Origin: an uncultured Pelagibacteraceae bacterium
GTDB lineage: Bacteria; Pseudomonadota; Alphaproteobacteria; Pelagibacterales; Pelagibacteraceae
DNA: 37,732 nucleotides
Reading direction: 5' to 3'
NCBI GenBank assembly: GCA_902541515.1
Contig: CACBRD010000009.1
Span: 1 to 37,732, forward strand
Positions 27,132-36,509 of the stretch are shown in pieces (within the stretch, counting starts at the first letter, position 1; every line of letters begins with the position of its first letter). The notes beneath the pieces are model-generated. The model was given only the letters and a program-made list of their open reading frames with translations. It made no database searches and was not told the origin of the DNA. Both the position numbers and the translations under genes were made by a program.

Positions 27132-28418
27132 CTAAAGCTTAAATAATTCTTTTCCTTTTACAAATGTATTCGTAACCTTACCTTGGAGTTTTTTGTCTTC
27201 AATTGAGGTATTTTTTGATTTTGAAACCAATTTTTCTTTTTTTACAATCCATGGTTTACTTATATCTACAACACAAAAATCTGCATCATTGCCAATGGAG
27301 AGGTTACCTTTATCTATTTTGAGAATTTTTGCAGGATTTGAAGTAAGCGCTTTAATTAATGTTTCTAATTTTAAAGATCCATTGTGATATAACTCTAAAC
27401 TTAAAGATAATAGAGTTTCTATACCTGATGCGCCTGTTGCAGCTTGAGAAAATGTTAATCTCTTTGACTCTTCATCTTCAGGTTTGTGATCTGAAACAAT
27501 CACATCTATTAATCCATCCTTTAATCCTTCCACTAGAGCAATTCTATCTTCCTCACGCCTCAAAGGTGGAGATAGTTTTAAAAAAGTTCTAAAATCACCA
27601 ATATCATTTTCATTTAAAGAGAGATTATTTATCGAAACACCGGATGTGAATTTTACAATTTCTTTCCTATGTTTGATCACTTCAATAGATTTTTGCGATG
27701 ATAATTGAGAAATATGATATCTGCATTTTACTTTTTCAAGTAAAGTAAGATCTCTTTCAATCAAAATTCTTTCTGCGATCTCAGGAATACCTGATAATCC
27801 TAATTTAGATGCGATAATGCCTGAATTTATCATCCCATTTTTTGCAAGTTCATAATCTTCTGCATGTTGCATTATTAAACAGCCAATATCTTTTGCAGAA
27901 TTCATTATCCGAGACATTAATCTGGGATTTTGAATAGTTTTAATACCATCAGTAAATGCTATTATACCTTTACTTTGCAGAAGACCAAATTCTGTCATAT
28001 TGCTTCCTTCAATATTTTTTGTAAGTGATGCACACGGAAAAATGTTTATTCGAGATTTATCTCTTCCTCTTCTTTTTAGAAAATCGACTATAGATACGTT
28101 GTCTATTATCGGATCAGTATTTGGCATTGTTACCACAGAAGTTACGCCACCAGCTAAAGCAGCATTACTTAAGGTTCTAAAATTTTCTTTATATTCATAG
28201 CCTGGTTCACCTACAAATACTCTCATGTCAACTAAACCTGGAAATATATATTTCCCCTTTAAGTCAATTGGTTTTTCTCTAGTAGGAAGATTATTTGTAT
28301 TAACCTTTTTTCCTACCGCTTCTATTTTTCCTTCTTCAGAGATTATAAGACCACCTGTCTCGTTAATTGAATTATGTGGGTCAATTATATTTGCGTTTAT
28401 AAAATATTGTTTTTTCAT
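27132..28418 (-). CDS. pyrC: Dihydroorotase-like protein, probably non-catalytic PyrC'
   Basis: Class I dihydroorotase fold, 428 residues. Active enzymes have DxHxHxREPG as first metal motif. Here it reads DMRVFVGEPG (64-73): both His are replaced (Arg66, Phe68) and the substrate Arg is Gly70. Other pocket parts persist: MPNTDPI, MQHAED, YHISQLSS and VSDHKP. The loss of two zinc ligands and the location right after pyrB match the inactive PyrC' described in Pseudomonas, which serves as a structural partner of aspartate transcarbamoylase. I infer the same role. A catalytic dihydroorotase would then have to be elsewhere. Starts directly after the pyrB stop. Confidence 0.88.
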   Translation of the reverse strand: MKKQYFINANIIDPHNSINETGGLIISEEGKIEAVGKKVNTNNLPTREKPIDLKGKYIFPGLVDMRVFVGEPGYEYKENFRTLSNAALAGGVTSVVTMPNTDPIIDNVSIVDFLKRRGRDKSRINIFPCASLTKNIEGSNMTEFGLLQSKGIIAFTDGIKTIQNPRLMSRIMNSAKDIGCLIMQHAEDYELAKNGMINSGIIASKLGLSGIPEIAERILIERDLTLLEKVKCRYHISQLSSQKSIEVIKHRKEIVKFTSGVSINNLSLNENDIGDFRTFLKLSPPLRREEDRIALVEGLKDGLIDVIVSDHKPEDEESKRLTFSQAATGASGIETLLSLSLELYHNGSLKLETLIKALTSNPAKILKIDKGNLSIGNDADFCVVDISKPWIVKKEKLVSKSKNTSIEDKKLQGKVTNTFVKGKELFKL

Positions 28419-29360
28419 TTAAGTACAAAAAATCTTTAAACAGGCCATTCTTACTGCAACTCCTAGTTCTACTTGTTCTTTAATTACGCTTTTATTGATA
28501 TCATCAGCTAAATTAGTATCTATCTCAATACCTCTATTCATTGGACCTGGGTGCATGATTAATGCATCAGCTTTTGCATGTTCTAATTTATCTGGTGTAA
28601 GGCCATAATATTCATAATACTCTCTGTTAGATGAGAGATAAGAACTTGTCATTCTTTCATTTTGTAATCTTAACATCATTACAATATCACAATCTTTTAA
28701 TCCTTTTTTCATATCGGTGAATGTATTGACACCAAATTTTTCTATTTCCTTCGGCATCAAATTTGTGGGAGCAATTATATTTACTTCTGCTCCTAACATA
28801 TTCAGTAAATAAATATTAGATCGTGCAACTCTTGAATGTAGGATATCTCCACAGATGGCAATTCTTAAACCTTCAATTTTTTTTTTTCGATTTATAATTG
28901 TCAGAGCATCCAATAAAGCTTGAGTAGGGTGCTCTCTTCTTCCATCTCCAGCATTTAAAACTGCACAATTAACTTTTTGAGAAAGTAGATTACATGCGCC
29001 AGAGTCTTGGTGTCTTATTACAATAATGTCAGGATGCATAGCATTTAGTGTCATTGCTGTATCAATAAGAGTTTCACCTTTTTTAATTGCAGAATTACTT
29101 ATATTCATTGACATCACATCAGCTCCAAGTCTTTTTCCTGCTAATTCAAATGAACTTTGCGTTCTTGTTGAGGGCTCAAAAAATAAATTGATCTGTGTTT
29201 TTCCTCTTAGTGCATCAATTTTTTTATTTTTGCTTTGGTTTACTTTTATAAAATCGTGAGCTTCATCAAGTATAAGATTAACATCATTTATAGATAAATC
29301 TTGGATACCTAACAGATGTTTTTGGGAAATTTTAATAGCTTTATTTGTTTTAATTGCCAT
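28419..29360 (-). CDS. pyrB: Aspartate carbamoyltransferase catalytic chain
   Basis: It makes carbamoyl-aspartate from carbamoyl phosphate and aspartate, the committed pyrimidine step. The carbamoyl-phosphate loop [20 protein letters not shown] has STRT at residues 64-67. [19 protein letters not shown] and [10 protein letters not shown] are also typical. I chose the ATG at 29360 (313 residues, MAIKTNK); a start at 29399 would add 13 hydrophobic residues overlapping a possible promoter. No regulatory pyrI gene is adjacent. It is followed at once by the PyrC' gene. Confidence 0.95.
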   Translation of the reverse strand: MAIKTNKAIKISQKHLLGIQDLSINDVNLILDEAHDFIKVNQSKNKKIDALRGKTQINLFFEPSTRTQSSFELAGKRLGADVMSMNISNSAIKKGETLIDTAMTLNAMHPDIIVIRHQDSGACNLLSQKVNCAVLNAGDGRREHPTQALLDALTIINRKKKIEGLRIAICGDILHSRVARSNIYLLNMLGAEVNIIAPTNLMPKEIEKFGVNTFTDMKKGLKDCDIVMMLRLQNERMTSSYLSSNREYYEYYGLTPDKLEHAKADALIMHPGPMNRGIEIDTNLADDINKSVIKEQVELGVAVRMACLKIFCT

Positions 29361-29386
29361 TAAAACCAACTCTATAGCTATAAAGT

Positions 29387-29414
29387 TGTATAATAGCAAG
29401 TATTAATTGTTCAA
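29387..29414 (-). promoter_or_regulatory. Candidate pyrB promoter
   Basis: On the minus strand TTGAAC (29409-29414, in the last codons of ruvX) is followed after 16 bases by TATACA (29387-29392). Each matches four of six consensus bases. The start point would lie about 20 bases before the pyrB ATG. I see no attenuator-like hairpin with U-run in the 42-base gap. Confidence 0.3.
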
Positions 29415-29858
29415 AAAATCTATTGCTCCTTGCAATATAAAGGCAGCAGCATTTTCATCAATTTTTTTTTCTCTTTTACTCACATTAACATCTAATTGAC
29501 TGGAAAGATTAAATGCACCAACAGTTGATAGTCTCTCATCCCATAAACAAATTGGAATATCAATGTTTTTTTCAATATACGTAGAAACATCTTTTACTGA
29601 TTGAGAAGATTTGCCAGAAGAGCCATCCATATTTAAGGGGTTCCCTATTATGATTCCCTTTATGTTGTTTTCGATGATTATTGATTTAAGTTGATCAATG
29701 AGGTTTTGAGAGGATTTTTTTTCTATAGTTATAAATGGTGTGGCAATTAATTGTTTTTCGTCACAAATTGAAACTCCTATTCTTTTTGAACCAAGGTCTA
29801 AGCCTATCAATCTGCACTTATCTAAGTGATTTTTTTTAAATTCCTCTAACGTGATCAT
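29403..29858 (-). CDS. ruvX: RuvX/YqgF-type pre-16S rRNA nuclease
   Basis: This RNase H-fold protein (151 residues) matures the 5' end of 16S rRNA and was long listed as a putative Holliday junction resolvase. The motif RLIGLDLGSKRIGVSICD holds the first catalytic Asp (21). GNPLNMDGSSG and LWDERLST with the second acidic site are also present. It is first in the minus-strand run ruvX-pyrB-pyrC-plsY-topA and diverges from gatC across 50 bases. Confidence 0.93.
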   Translation of the reverse strand: MITLEEFKKNHLDKCRLIGLDLGSKRIGVSICDEKQLIATPFITIEKKSSQNLIDQLKSIIIENNIKGIIIGNPLNMDGSSGKSSQSVKDVSTYIEKNIDIPICLWDERLSTVGAFNLSSQLDVNVSKREKKIDENAAAFILQGAIDFLNN

Positions 29859-29908
29859 ATTGTATATTTTTAACTTAAATGATAGTTTGCGTCATACCTA
29901 AATAGCAT

Positions 29909-30196
29909 ATGAGTATAGATCTTAAAACAATAAAACATATATCTAAATTATCAAGAATTTCTGTTGATGAAAAAAGGGCAGAAAAATTAGCTGATGATTT
30001 GAATTCAATTTTTGAATTTATTGAAAAGCTCAATGAATTAAAAACAGATGATGTAAAACCATTAACGTCAATAGCCGAAACAACTTTAAAATTCAGATCT
30101 GATGAGATCAAAAGTAAAAATATTAGAGAACAAATAATTAAAAACTCTCCTGAAGATAATGAGGATTATTTTGTTGTACCAAAGGTAATTGAATAA
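29909..30196 (+). CDS. gatC: Asp-tRNA(Asn)/Glu-tRNA(Gln) amidotransferase subunit C
   Basis: GatC (95 residues) wraps around GatA and GatB and stabilises the amidotransferase. The family N-terminus is seen in KTIKHISKLSRISVDEKRAE and a central IFEFIEKLNELKTDDVKP. It is the first of three tightly joined genes and overlaps gatA by one base (TAATG). An antisense frame over it has no family features. Confidence 0.94.
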   Translation: MSIDLKTIKHISKLSRISVDEKRAEKLADDLNSIFEFIEKLNELKTDDVKPLTSIAETTLKFRSDEIKSKNIREQIIKNSPEDNEDYFVVPKVIE

Positions 30197-31653
30197 TGTC
30201 AGACATTACAAAACAATCTTTAACAGAATTAGTAGAGAATATTAAAAATAAGAAACTTTCTTCAACAGATGTGACCAAAGCATTTATTCAAAGGTCTGAA
30301 AAGTCTAGTGAGTTAAATGCTTATATCACAGATGATTTTGCACCTGCTTTAGATAAAGCAAAAAAATTTGATCAGAACCCAAATTTAGATTTAAAATTAC
30401 CTGGTATACCTATGGCAGTTAAGGATTTATTCTGTACAAAAAATGTTAAAACAACTGCTGGTAGTAAAATTTTAAATAATTTTGTACCAACTTATGAGTC
30501 TACAGTTACTGAAAATATTTGGAATGAAGGTGCAATACTTCTGGGTAAATTAAATTGTGATGAGTTTGCAATGGGTTCATCTAATGAGACAAGTCATTTT
30601 GGAAACGTACAAAATCCTATTGATAAGAATTTAGTCCCCGGTGGTTCATCGGGTGGTTCAGCATCAGCAGTTGCTGGACAATTAACTCCAATCACAATTG
30701 GTACTGATACTGGAGGATCAATTAGACAGCCAGCTTCATTTACTGGAATTGTAGGTTTAAAACCAACATATGGAAGTTGCTCACGATATGGGATAGTTGC
30801 TTTTGCTTCCTCATTAGATCAGGCAGGACCAATGGCCCAAAATGTAAAAGATTGTGCTTTATTGCAAGAAGTAATCAGTACATATGATTCAAAAGATTCT
30901 ACTTCAATTAATTTTAAAAGAAATCATTATAGCAAGGAACTTACAAAAAATATAAAAGGAAAAAAAATTGGAATTCCAAAAGAATACAGAGTTGATGGTA
31001 TGCCTAAAGAAATAGAGGACCTTTGGCAAAAAGGTATTCAGTACGTAAAAGATTGTGGTGCTGAAACAATCGACATATCACTTCCACATACAAGTTATGC
31101 TTTACCAACGTATTATATTGTTGCTCCAGCAGAGGCATCTTCTAATTTAGCAAGATATGATGGTGTAAAGTATGGATACAGAGCCAAAGGTGAAAATTTA
31201 ATTGATATGTATGAAAAAACTAGATCTGAAGGCTTTGGTGCAGAAGTTCAAAGAAGAATTATGATTGGAACTTATGTATTATCATCTGGTTATTATGATG
31301 CATACTATCTTAAAGCTCAAAAAGTGAGAAAACTAATCAAAAATGATTTTGATGAAGCATATAAGAAAGTTGATGCAATTTTAACTCCATCAACACCTAG
31401 CTCAGCTTTTAAAATAGGTGAAAAAACAAATGATCCAGTTTCGATGTATTTAAATGATATATTTACAGTACCAGTTAATTTGGCAGGCCTGCCTGGTATA
31501 TCAATTCCTGCAGGACACGATACTAAAGGTTATCCTCTGGGTTTACAAATAATCGGTAAAGCTTTTGATGAACAAAATATATTAAACATAGCTTTTGCTA
31601 TGGAGGAGAAAATAAATTTTAAAAACAAAATTACTGATTGGTGGATTAAGTGA
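30196..31653 (+). CDS. gatA: Asp-tRNA(Asn)/Glu-tRNA(Gln) amidotransferase subunit A
   Basis: GatA (485 residues) releases ammonia from glutamine, which travels to GatB to convert mischarged Glu-tRNA(Gln) or Asp-tRNA(Asn). The Ser-cisSer-Lys triad is complete: Lys76 in AVKDLF, Ser151 in [10 protein letters not shown] and Ser175 in [12 protein letters not shown], the same spacing as in S. aureus GatA. The stop is TGA, forced by the GTGA overlap with gatB. Confidence 0.97.
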   Translation: MSDITKQSLTELVENIKNKKLSSTDVTKAFIQRSEKSSELNAYITDDFAPALDKAKKFDQNPNLDLKLPGIPMAVKDLFCTKNVKTTAGSKILNNFVPTYESTVTENIWNEGAILLGKLNCDEFAMGSSNETSHFGNVQNPIDKNLVPGGSSGGSASAVAGQLTPITIGTDTGGSIRQPASFTGIVGLKPTYGSCSRYGIVAFASSLDQAGPMAQNVKDCALLQEVISTYDSKDSTSINFKRNHYSKELTKNIKGKKIGIPKEYRVDGMPKEIEDLWQKGIQYVKDCGAETIDISLPHTSYALPTYYIVAPAEASSNLARYDGVKYGYRAKGENLIDMYEKTRSEGFGAEVQRRIMIGTYVLSSGYYDAYYLKAQKVRKLIKNDFDEAYKKVDAILTPSTPSSAFKIGEKTNDPVSMYLNDIFTVPVNLAGLPGISIPAGHDTKGYPLGLQIIGKAFDEQNILNIAFAMEEKINFKNKITDWWIK

Positions 31654-33125
31654 ATAAGAAAAACACAGAATATTTGATTAATCGGAAAGATAATCAATAT
31701 GAAGTTGTAATTGGATTAGAGGTACATGCTCAAGTATTATCTGAGTCAAAACTATTTTCTTCCTCATCAACTAAATTTGGTGCTGAACCAAATACACAAG
31801 TAAGTTTAGTTGACGCTGCGTTTCCAGGAATGCTACCTGTAATAAATGAATTTTGTATTAAACAAGCTATTAAAACTGGCATTGGTCTTAATGCAAAAAT
31901 TAATAAACGCTCTGTATTTGATAGAAAAAATTATTTTTATGCTGATTTACCTCAGGGATATCAAATATCACAATTTAAAGATCCAATAGTAGGTGAGGGC
32001 AAAGTTATTTTGGATATGCCTAATGGTCAAAAAGAAGTAGGTATAGAAAGATTACATCTAGAACAAGATGCTGGAAAAAGTATTCATGATCTTGACCCAC
32101 AAAATACTTTTGTAGATTTAAATAGATCAGGGGTAGCTTTAATGGAAATAGTGAGCAAGCCTGATTTAAGATCCCCAGATGAGGTTAATGCTTACATTAA
32201 AAAATTACGATCTATAATGAGGTACCTAGGAACTTGTGACGGAAATATGCAAGAAGGCTCTTTAAGAGCGGATGTGAATGTTTCTGTAAGACCTAAAGGG
32301 TCAAAAGAATTTGGCACTCGATGTGAAATTAAAAATGTTAATTCAATTAAGTTTATGCAAATGGCAATAGAATATGAGGCTAATCGGCAAGTTGATTTAA
32401 TAGAAGAGGGCAAAACTATTGATCAAGAAACCAGACTTTTTGATACGAAGAAAAATGAGACAAGATCAATGAGATCAAAAGAAGATGCTCATGATTACAG
32501 ATATTTTCCTGATCCTGATTTATTACCTTTAGAGGTATCGGAAAAATTTATTGAAGAACTTAAAAATGATATTCCAGAGCTTCCAGATGATAAAAAGAAA
32601 AGATTTATTGAAGAGTTTAAATTGTCTCCCTATGAAGCCAATATTTTAGTGTCTGATATTGATACTGCAAAATACTTTGAAGAAGTTGTAGCTAAAATGG
32701 GCAAGAACAAAGATATTAAGTTAGCAGTCAATTGGATTACAGGAGAACTATTTGCTATTTTAAATAGCAAAGGTTTAGAAATTTCTCAAAGTCCAGTGAG
32801 TGCCAAGAACTTCGCAATATTGATAAATCTAATTAAGAATGGAACTATTTCTGGAAAAATAGCAAAAACTGTTTTTGAATTAATGATTGATGGAGACAAA
32901 GATCCACAAAAAATTGTTGAGGAAAAAGGATTAAAGCAACAAAGTGATCCAAAAGCTTTAGAAGCTTTAATTGACAAAATAATTAATGAGAACAGAGAAA
33001 AAGCTATTGAATATAAACAAGGTAAAGAAAAATTATTTGGTTTTTTTGTTGGTCAGGCAATGAAAGCATCTGGCGGAAAAGCAAATCCTCAATTGATCAA
33101 TGAGATCTTGAAGAAAAAATTATAA
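31650..33125 (+). CDS. gatB: Asp-tRNA(Asn)/Glu-tRNA(Gln) amidotransferase subunit B
   Basis: GatB (491 residues) binds the mischarged tRNA and activates it with ATP. Family signatures are [65 protein letters not shown] and a C-terminal [12 protein letters not shown] tail domain. The start is GTG, overlapping the gatA stop (GTGA). With gatC and gatA it forms a complete operon, implying tRNA-dependent Gln and/or Asn-tRNA formation. Confidence 0.97.
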   Translation: MNKKNTEYLINRKDNQYEVVIGLEVHAQVLSESKLFSSSSTKFGAEPNTQVSLVDAAFPGMLPVINEFCIKQAIKTGIGLNAKINKRSVFDRKNYFYADLPQGYQISQFKDPIVGEGKVILDMPNGQKEVGIERLHLEQDAGKSIHDLDPQNTFVDLNRSGVALMEIVSKPDLRSPDEVNAYIKKLRSIMRYLGTCDGNMQEGSLRADVNVSVRPKGSKEFGTRCEIKNVNSIKFMQMAIEYEANRQVDLIEEGKTIDQETRLFDTKKNETRSMRSKEDAHDYRYFPDPDLLPLEVSEKFIEELKNDIPELPDDKKKRFIEEFKLSPYEANILVSDIDTAKYFEEVVAKMGKNKDIKLAVNWITGELFAILNSKGLEISQSPVSAKNFAILINLIKNGTISGKIAKTVFELMIDGDKDPQKIVEEKGLKQQSDPKALEALIDKIINENREKAIEYKQGKEKLFGFFVGQAMKASGGKANPQLINEILKKKL

Positions 33126-33129
33126 GGTT

Positions 33130-33780
33130 ATGGGTTCAGACCTTAATATCACAAAACATTTACAAGATTACATACTAAAGAATGGTTTGAAACTACATCC
33201 AATTCAAAAAGAAATAATAGACTATAATTTATCACTTGGTGATATTAAAAGAATGCAAATATCTATTTCCCAATGTCAATTTCTACATTTGATTATAAAG
33301 ATCTCCAAAATTACAAAAGTATTAGAGATAGGAACTTTTACAGGTTTAAGCACGTTGTCTATGGCTTTAGCATTACCAGATGAGGGTAGTATAATTGCTT
33401 TAGATAAAAATGAGGAAACAAATAAAATTGCTCAAAATTTTTTTAAGAAAGCTAATCAAAATCACAAAATTAAAACAATAATTAAACCAGCTTTAGAAAG
33501 TTTGATGAGTATTAGAAATGAAAAATTTGATTTAGTTTTTATTGATGCTGATAAAATGAATTACCAAAAATATTATGAAATTTCACTAGATCTATTGAAT
33601 AAAGAGGGTTTAGTTATTATTGATAATGTTTTATGGCATGGAGAAGTTGTTAACAAAGATATTAATGACAAATATACGAAAAGTATTAGAGATTTAAATA
33701 ATTTAATTTCAAAGGACAAAAGAATTGAAAAGGTCATGGTGCCTTTTGGAGATGGAATGACTGTCTGTAGGAAGATTTAA
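33130..33780 (+). CDS. SAM-dependent O-methyltransferase, caffeoyl-CoA OMT-like family
   Basis: A 216-residue class I methyltransferase. The SAM motif VLEIGTFTGLSTL begins at residue 64. An acidic residue follows in IALDKNEET (motif II). The metal-binding pattern FIDADKMNYQKYY holds Asp139/Asp141, and VIIDNVLWHGEVV follows. These are the hallmarks of the Mg2+-dependent family 3 O-methyltransferases. In bacteria some members modify tRNA uridine (TrmR type) and others small catechols. Its direct link to trhO by a TAATG overlap favours the tRNA role: TrhO makes 5-hydroxyuridine at position 34, which TrmR-like enzymes methylate. That assignment is inference. Confidence 0.82.
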   Translation: MGSDLNITKHLQDYILKNGLKLHPIQKEIIDYNLSLGDIKRMQISISQCQFLHLIIKISKITKVLEIGTFTGLSTLSMALALPDEGSIIALDKNEETNKIAQNFFKKANQNHKIKTIIKPALESLMSIRNEKFDLVFIDADKMNYQKYYEISLDLLNKEGLVIIDNVLWHGEVVNKDINDKYTKSIRDLNNLISKDKRIEKVMVPFGDGMTVCRKI

Positions 33781-34688
33781 TGTTCACTATATTTGGATTT
33801 TATAAATTTCAAAAAATAAATAATTTAAAAAAAAATCAAAAAATATTGAATAATCTTTTAGTTAATAAAAACATATATGGATCAATTATTATATCAGAAG
33901 AGGGTTTAAATGGATCTATATCTGGAAAAAATAAAGATATTAAGGCTACAATTATTAAATTAAAAAAAATTTTTACTATTAAAGAATTTGATAGTTTCAA
34001 TAATTCAAAAAGTAAATTTAAACCTTTCCACAAATCTAAAGTGAAAATTAAAAAAGAAGTCGTTCCAATGGATCTTAAAATCTCAAACAAGATTAAAAAA
34101 AAGAATAGTCATATTGAACCAAGGAAGTGGAATGAATTAATAAAAGATAAGAAAACTTTTTTATTAGATGCAAGAAAACCTTTTGAGTATAAAGTTGGTT
34201 CTTTTAAAAAATCGGTAAATCCAAATATAGACAACTTTAGAGATTTCCCAAAATACTTAAAAAAGTTAAAAAAAGATCAACCAATAGCAATGTTTTGCAC
34301 CGGTGGAATTAGATGTGAAAAAGCTTCTGTTTTTTTAGAAAAAAAAGGTTTTAAAAATATTTATCAATTAAAGGGTGGAATTTTGAATTACTTAAAAAAA
34401 ATCAAACAAAAAAACAGTTTGTGGAAAGGTGAGTGTTTTGTATTTGACAATAGAGTAACTCTAAAACATGGATTAGTACAAGGAACCTATTCAATTTGCG
34501 GTGGATGTAGACAACCAATTTCAACTAAAGATAAAAAATCTAAAAGATATGAGGAGGGTGTAACTTGTCCCAATTGTATTGATAAACTCTCAAAAAACCA
34601 AAAATCTCGTTTTAGAATGAGACAAAGTCAGATATACAAAGCAAAGCAATCTGGAAAAAAATATATTTTTCAAAAAGAATTTAAATAA
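33780..34688 (+). CDS. trhO: tRNA uridine(34) hydroxylase, rhodanese family
   Basis: TrhO hydroxylates U34 of some tRNAs in an oxygen-dependent way. The 302-residue protein has the N-terminal UPF0176 domain (IIISEEGLNGSISG). A rhodanese domain follows with DARKPFEYKVG and the active loop FCTGGIRCEKA (Cys173). The C-terminal segment has ICGGCRQP and VTCPNC. It starts on the stop of the methyltransferase gene, suggesting that both act on the same wobble uridine. Confidence 0.92.
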   Translation: MFTIFGFYKFQKINNLKKNQKILNNLLVNKNIYGSIIISEEGLNGSISGKNKDIKATIIKLKKIFTIKEFDSFNNSKSKFKPFHKSKVKIKKEVVPMDLKISNKIKKKNSHIEPRKWNELIKDKKTFLLDARKPFEYKVGSFKKSVNPNIDNFRDFPKYLKKLKKDQPIAMFCTGGIRCEKASVFLEKKGFKNIYQLKGGILNYLKKIKQKNSLWKGECFVFDNRVTLKHGLVQGTYSICGGCRQPISTKDKKSKRYEEGVTCPNCIDKLSKNQKSRFRMRQSQIYKAKQSGKKYIFQKEFK

Positions 34689-34696
34689 GGATAATT

Positions 34697-36067
34697 TTGT
34701 CTAAATCAATAAAATTAACAAAAGATCCAATTTGGACACTATTGAGAAGAGTTACGATACCTGCAAGTGTAGGCTCATTATTTCAAACATTTTATAATTT
34801 AGTTGATACTTGGTTTGCAGGTAGAATCTCTGCAGAAGCAATAGGAGCAATTGCGAAATCGTTTCCAATATATTTTACCATTATAGCTGTTGGTGTTGGA
34901 TTAGGTGCTGCAACTAATGCTTTAATTGGTAATTCAATCGGTGAAAAGAAAATAAGAGTTGCATCATTATATGTCGCTCAGTCTTTAATCTTTGCAGTAT
35001 TAGTGTCAATAATTGTTACAATATTTGGTTTAAATGCATCCAATTATCTTTTAGGTGTCATGGGTTCCGATGAAGCTGGAATAATTTTAACGAGAGAATA
35101 TTTAGATATTATTTTCTACGGAACTTTTATTGTATTGATACAGATATCCCTAAATGGAACTCTGAATGCTCAAGGTGATACCAGAAGTTATAGAAATGTA
35201 CTGATATTTAGTTTTTTTCTTAACATTTTTTTAAATCCTCTTTTTATATGGGGATATGGATTTATCCCAGGATTTGGAATAGCTGGCCTTGCTATTGCTA
35301 CTGTAATTTCTCAATCAATAGGAACGATCTATTTAGCTTTTAAGGTTAATAATTGTCAAATAAGGAATTACCTTAAACCTCAATGCTTTATTCCAAAATT
35401 TGAATTTTTAAAATCATTAACAAATCAAGCTGTACCAGTAATGTTCAGTATGTTGTTTATTGGTGTAGGTATTTTTAACATCTTATATTTCATAGGTAAA
35501 TTTGGGGATTTAGCAACAGCTGGTTATGGTGCAGCATTAAGAGTAGAGCAAGTTTTTTTATTACCAGTTATTGGTTTAAATACTGCAGTTCTTTCAATCG
35601 GAGGACAAAATTTTGGTGCAAAAGCCTATAATAGAATAAGAGAGCTTTATACTAAGGCTTTATTTTTTGGAATATCATTTATGACTGTTGCTGGAGTAAT
35701 AATTTTTTTTGGGGCTGAATTTTTTGTATCTTTATTTACTGATAATCAAGAAGCAGTTATGAGTGGAGCTATTTATCTCAAGGTTGCAGCTTTAATTGGA
35801 CCAATTTATCCAGTCTTCTTTATTACTACAGCAGTATTTCAAGCTGTTAAAAAACCTTTGTATAGTCTCTATTTGAGTATTTTAAGATTAACTGCGTTTC
35901 CTTTTCTAAGTTTATGGTATGTGATAAATATCAGAGGTGGTGATTACCAAGATATTTTTTATACTATTATGGTAACTAATTGGGCTATGGGAATTGCTGT
36001 TTTAATATTTATTGGGTATTTTCTAAATAATGTATTTAAACAAAATAAAGCTATTTTTAGTTATTAG
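34697..36067 (+). CDS. MATE-family efflux transporter
   Basis: A 456-residue inner-membrane protein with about 12 hydrophobic segments in two MatE halves. PASVGSLFQTFYNLVDTWFAG near residue 18 and GTLNAQGDTRSYRN near residue 152 are typical, as is AVLSIGGQNFGAK in the second half. MATE proteins export drugs or metabolites with Na+ or H+; the substrate is not visible. The start is TTG (34697), with AAGGAT at 34687-34692 as ribosome site. The last 38 bases overlap the next gene. Confidence 0.9.
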   Translation: MSKSIKLTKDPIWTLLRRVTIPASVGSLFQTFYNLVDTWFAGRISAEAIGAIAKSFPIYFTIIAVGVGLGAATNALIGNSIGEKKIRVASLYVAQSLIFAVLVSIIVTIFGLNASNYLLGVMGSDEAGIILTREYLDIIFYGTFIVLIQISLNGTLNAQGDTRSYRNVLIFSFFLNIFLNPLFIWGYGFIPGFGIAGLAIATVISQSIGTIYLAFKVNNCQIRNYLKPQCFIPKFEFLKSLTNQAVPVMFSMLFIGVGIFNILYFIGKFGDLATAGYGAALRVEQVFLLPVIGLNTAVLSIGGQNFGAKAYNRIRELYTKALFFGISFMTVAGVIIFFGAEFFVSLFTDNQEAVMSGAIYLKVAALIGPIYPVFFITTAVFQAVKKPLYSLYLSILRLTAFPFLSLWYVINIRGGDYQDIFYTIMVTNWAMGIAVLIFIGYFLNNVFKQNKAIFSY

Positions 36068-36509
36068 TTTTTTCCTATCTTCCTTTTTCTTAACTCTAAA
36101 AGATGTTAAATCATATGAAATTAAAGTTGTTGATGGTGATACTATACATTTAAATGGAAAAAAAATTAGATTTAGTGGAATTGATAGCCCTGAATTAAAA
36201 CAAACCTGTAGTAAAAATAATCAAATAATTTTTTGTGGGATTGAAGCAAAAAAATTACTAATTGATAGAATAGGAAATAATGAGATAAAATGTGTTGAAG
36301 AGGGCAAGGATCAGTATAAAAGAATCTTAGCTGAATGTTTCGTAAATAATATTAGTTTATCAAGTTATTTAGTAAAAGAAGGTTATGCTTTTGCATATAG
36401 AAAATATTCAAAGAAATTCGTACCTGATGAGAACTATGCAAGATTAAATAATTTAGGAATGTGGTCTATGAAATTTGAATATCCTTGGGATTGGAGAAAA
36501 AAAAATTAA
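36030..36509 (+). CDS. Secreted staphylococcal-nuclease-like (thermonuclease) protein
   Basis: A 159-residue SNase-fold protein. The N-terminus has a signal peptide (hydrophobic residues 7-23). The catalytic set matches S. aureus nuclease: Asp35 and Asp52 for Ca2+, Arg47 and Glu55 (IRFSGIDSPE) and Arg98 (QYKRILAE). Cys60, Cys69, Cys88 and Cys103 may form disulfides in the periplasm. It could degrade nucleic acids for nutrient uptake (inference). No other in-frame ATG gives the signal peptide, so the start inside the MATE gene is the best choice. Confidence 0.88.
   Translation: MYLNKIKLFLVISFFLSSFFLTLKDVKSYEIKVVDGDTIHLNGKKIRFSGIDSPELKQTCSKNNQIIFCGIEAKKLLIDRIGNNEIKCVEEGKDQYKRILAECFVNNISLSSYLVKEGYAFAYRKYSKKFVPDENYARLNNLGMWSMKFEYPWDWRKKN

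Noticed and set aside
27359..27592. 77-codon plus-strand frame inside the pyrC gene
   Set aside because: A shadow of the minus-strand gene, without start signals or motif.
29875..30111. 78-codon antisense frame over gatC
   Set aside because: gatC is clear on the plus strand and this frame has no features.
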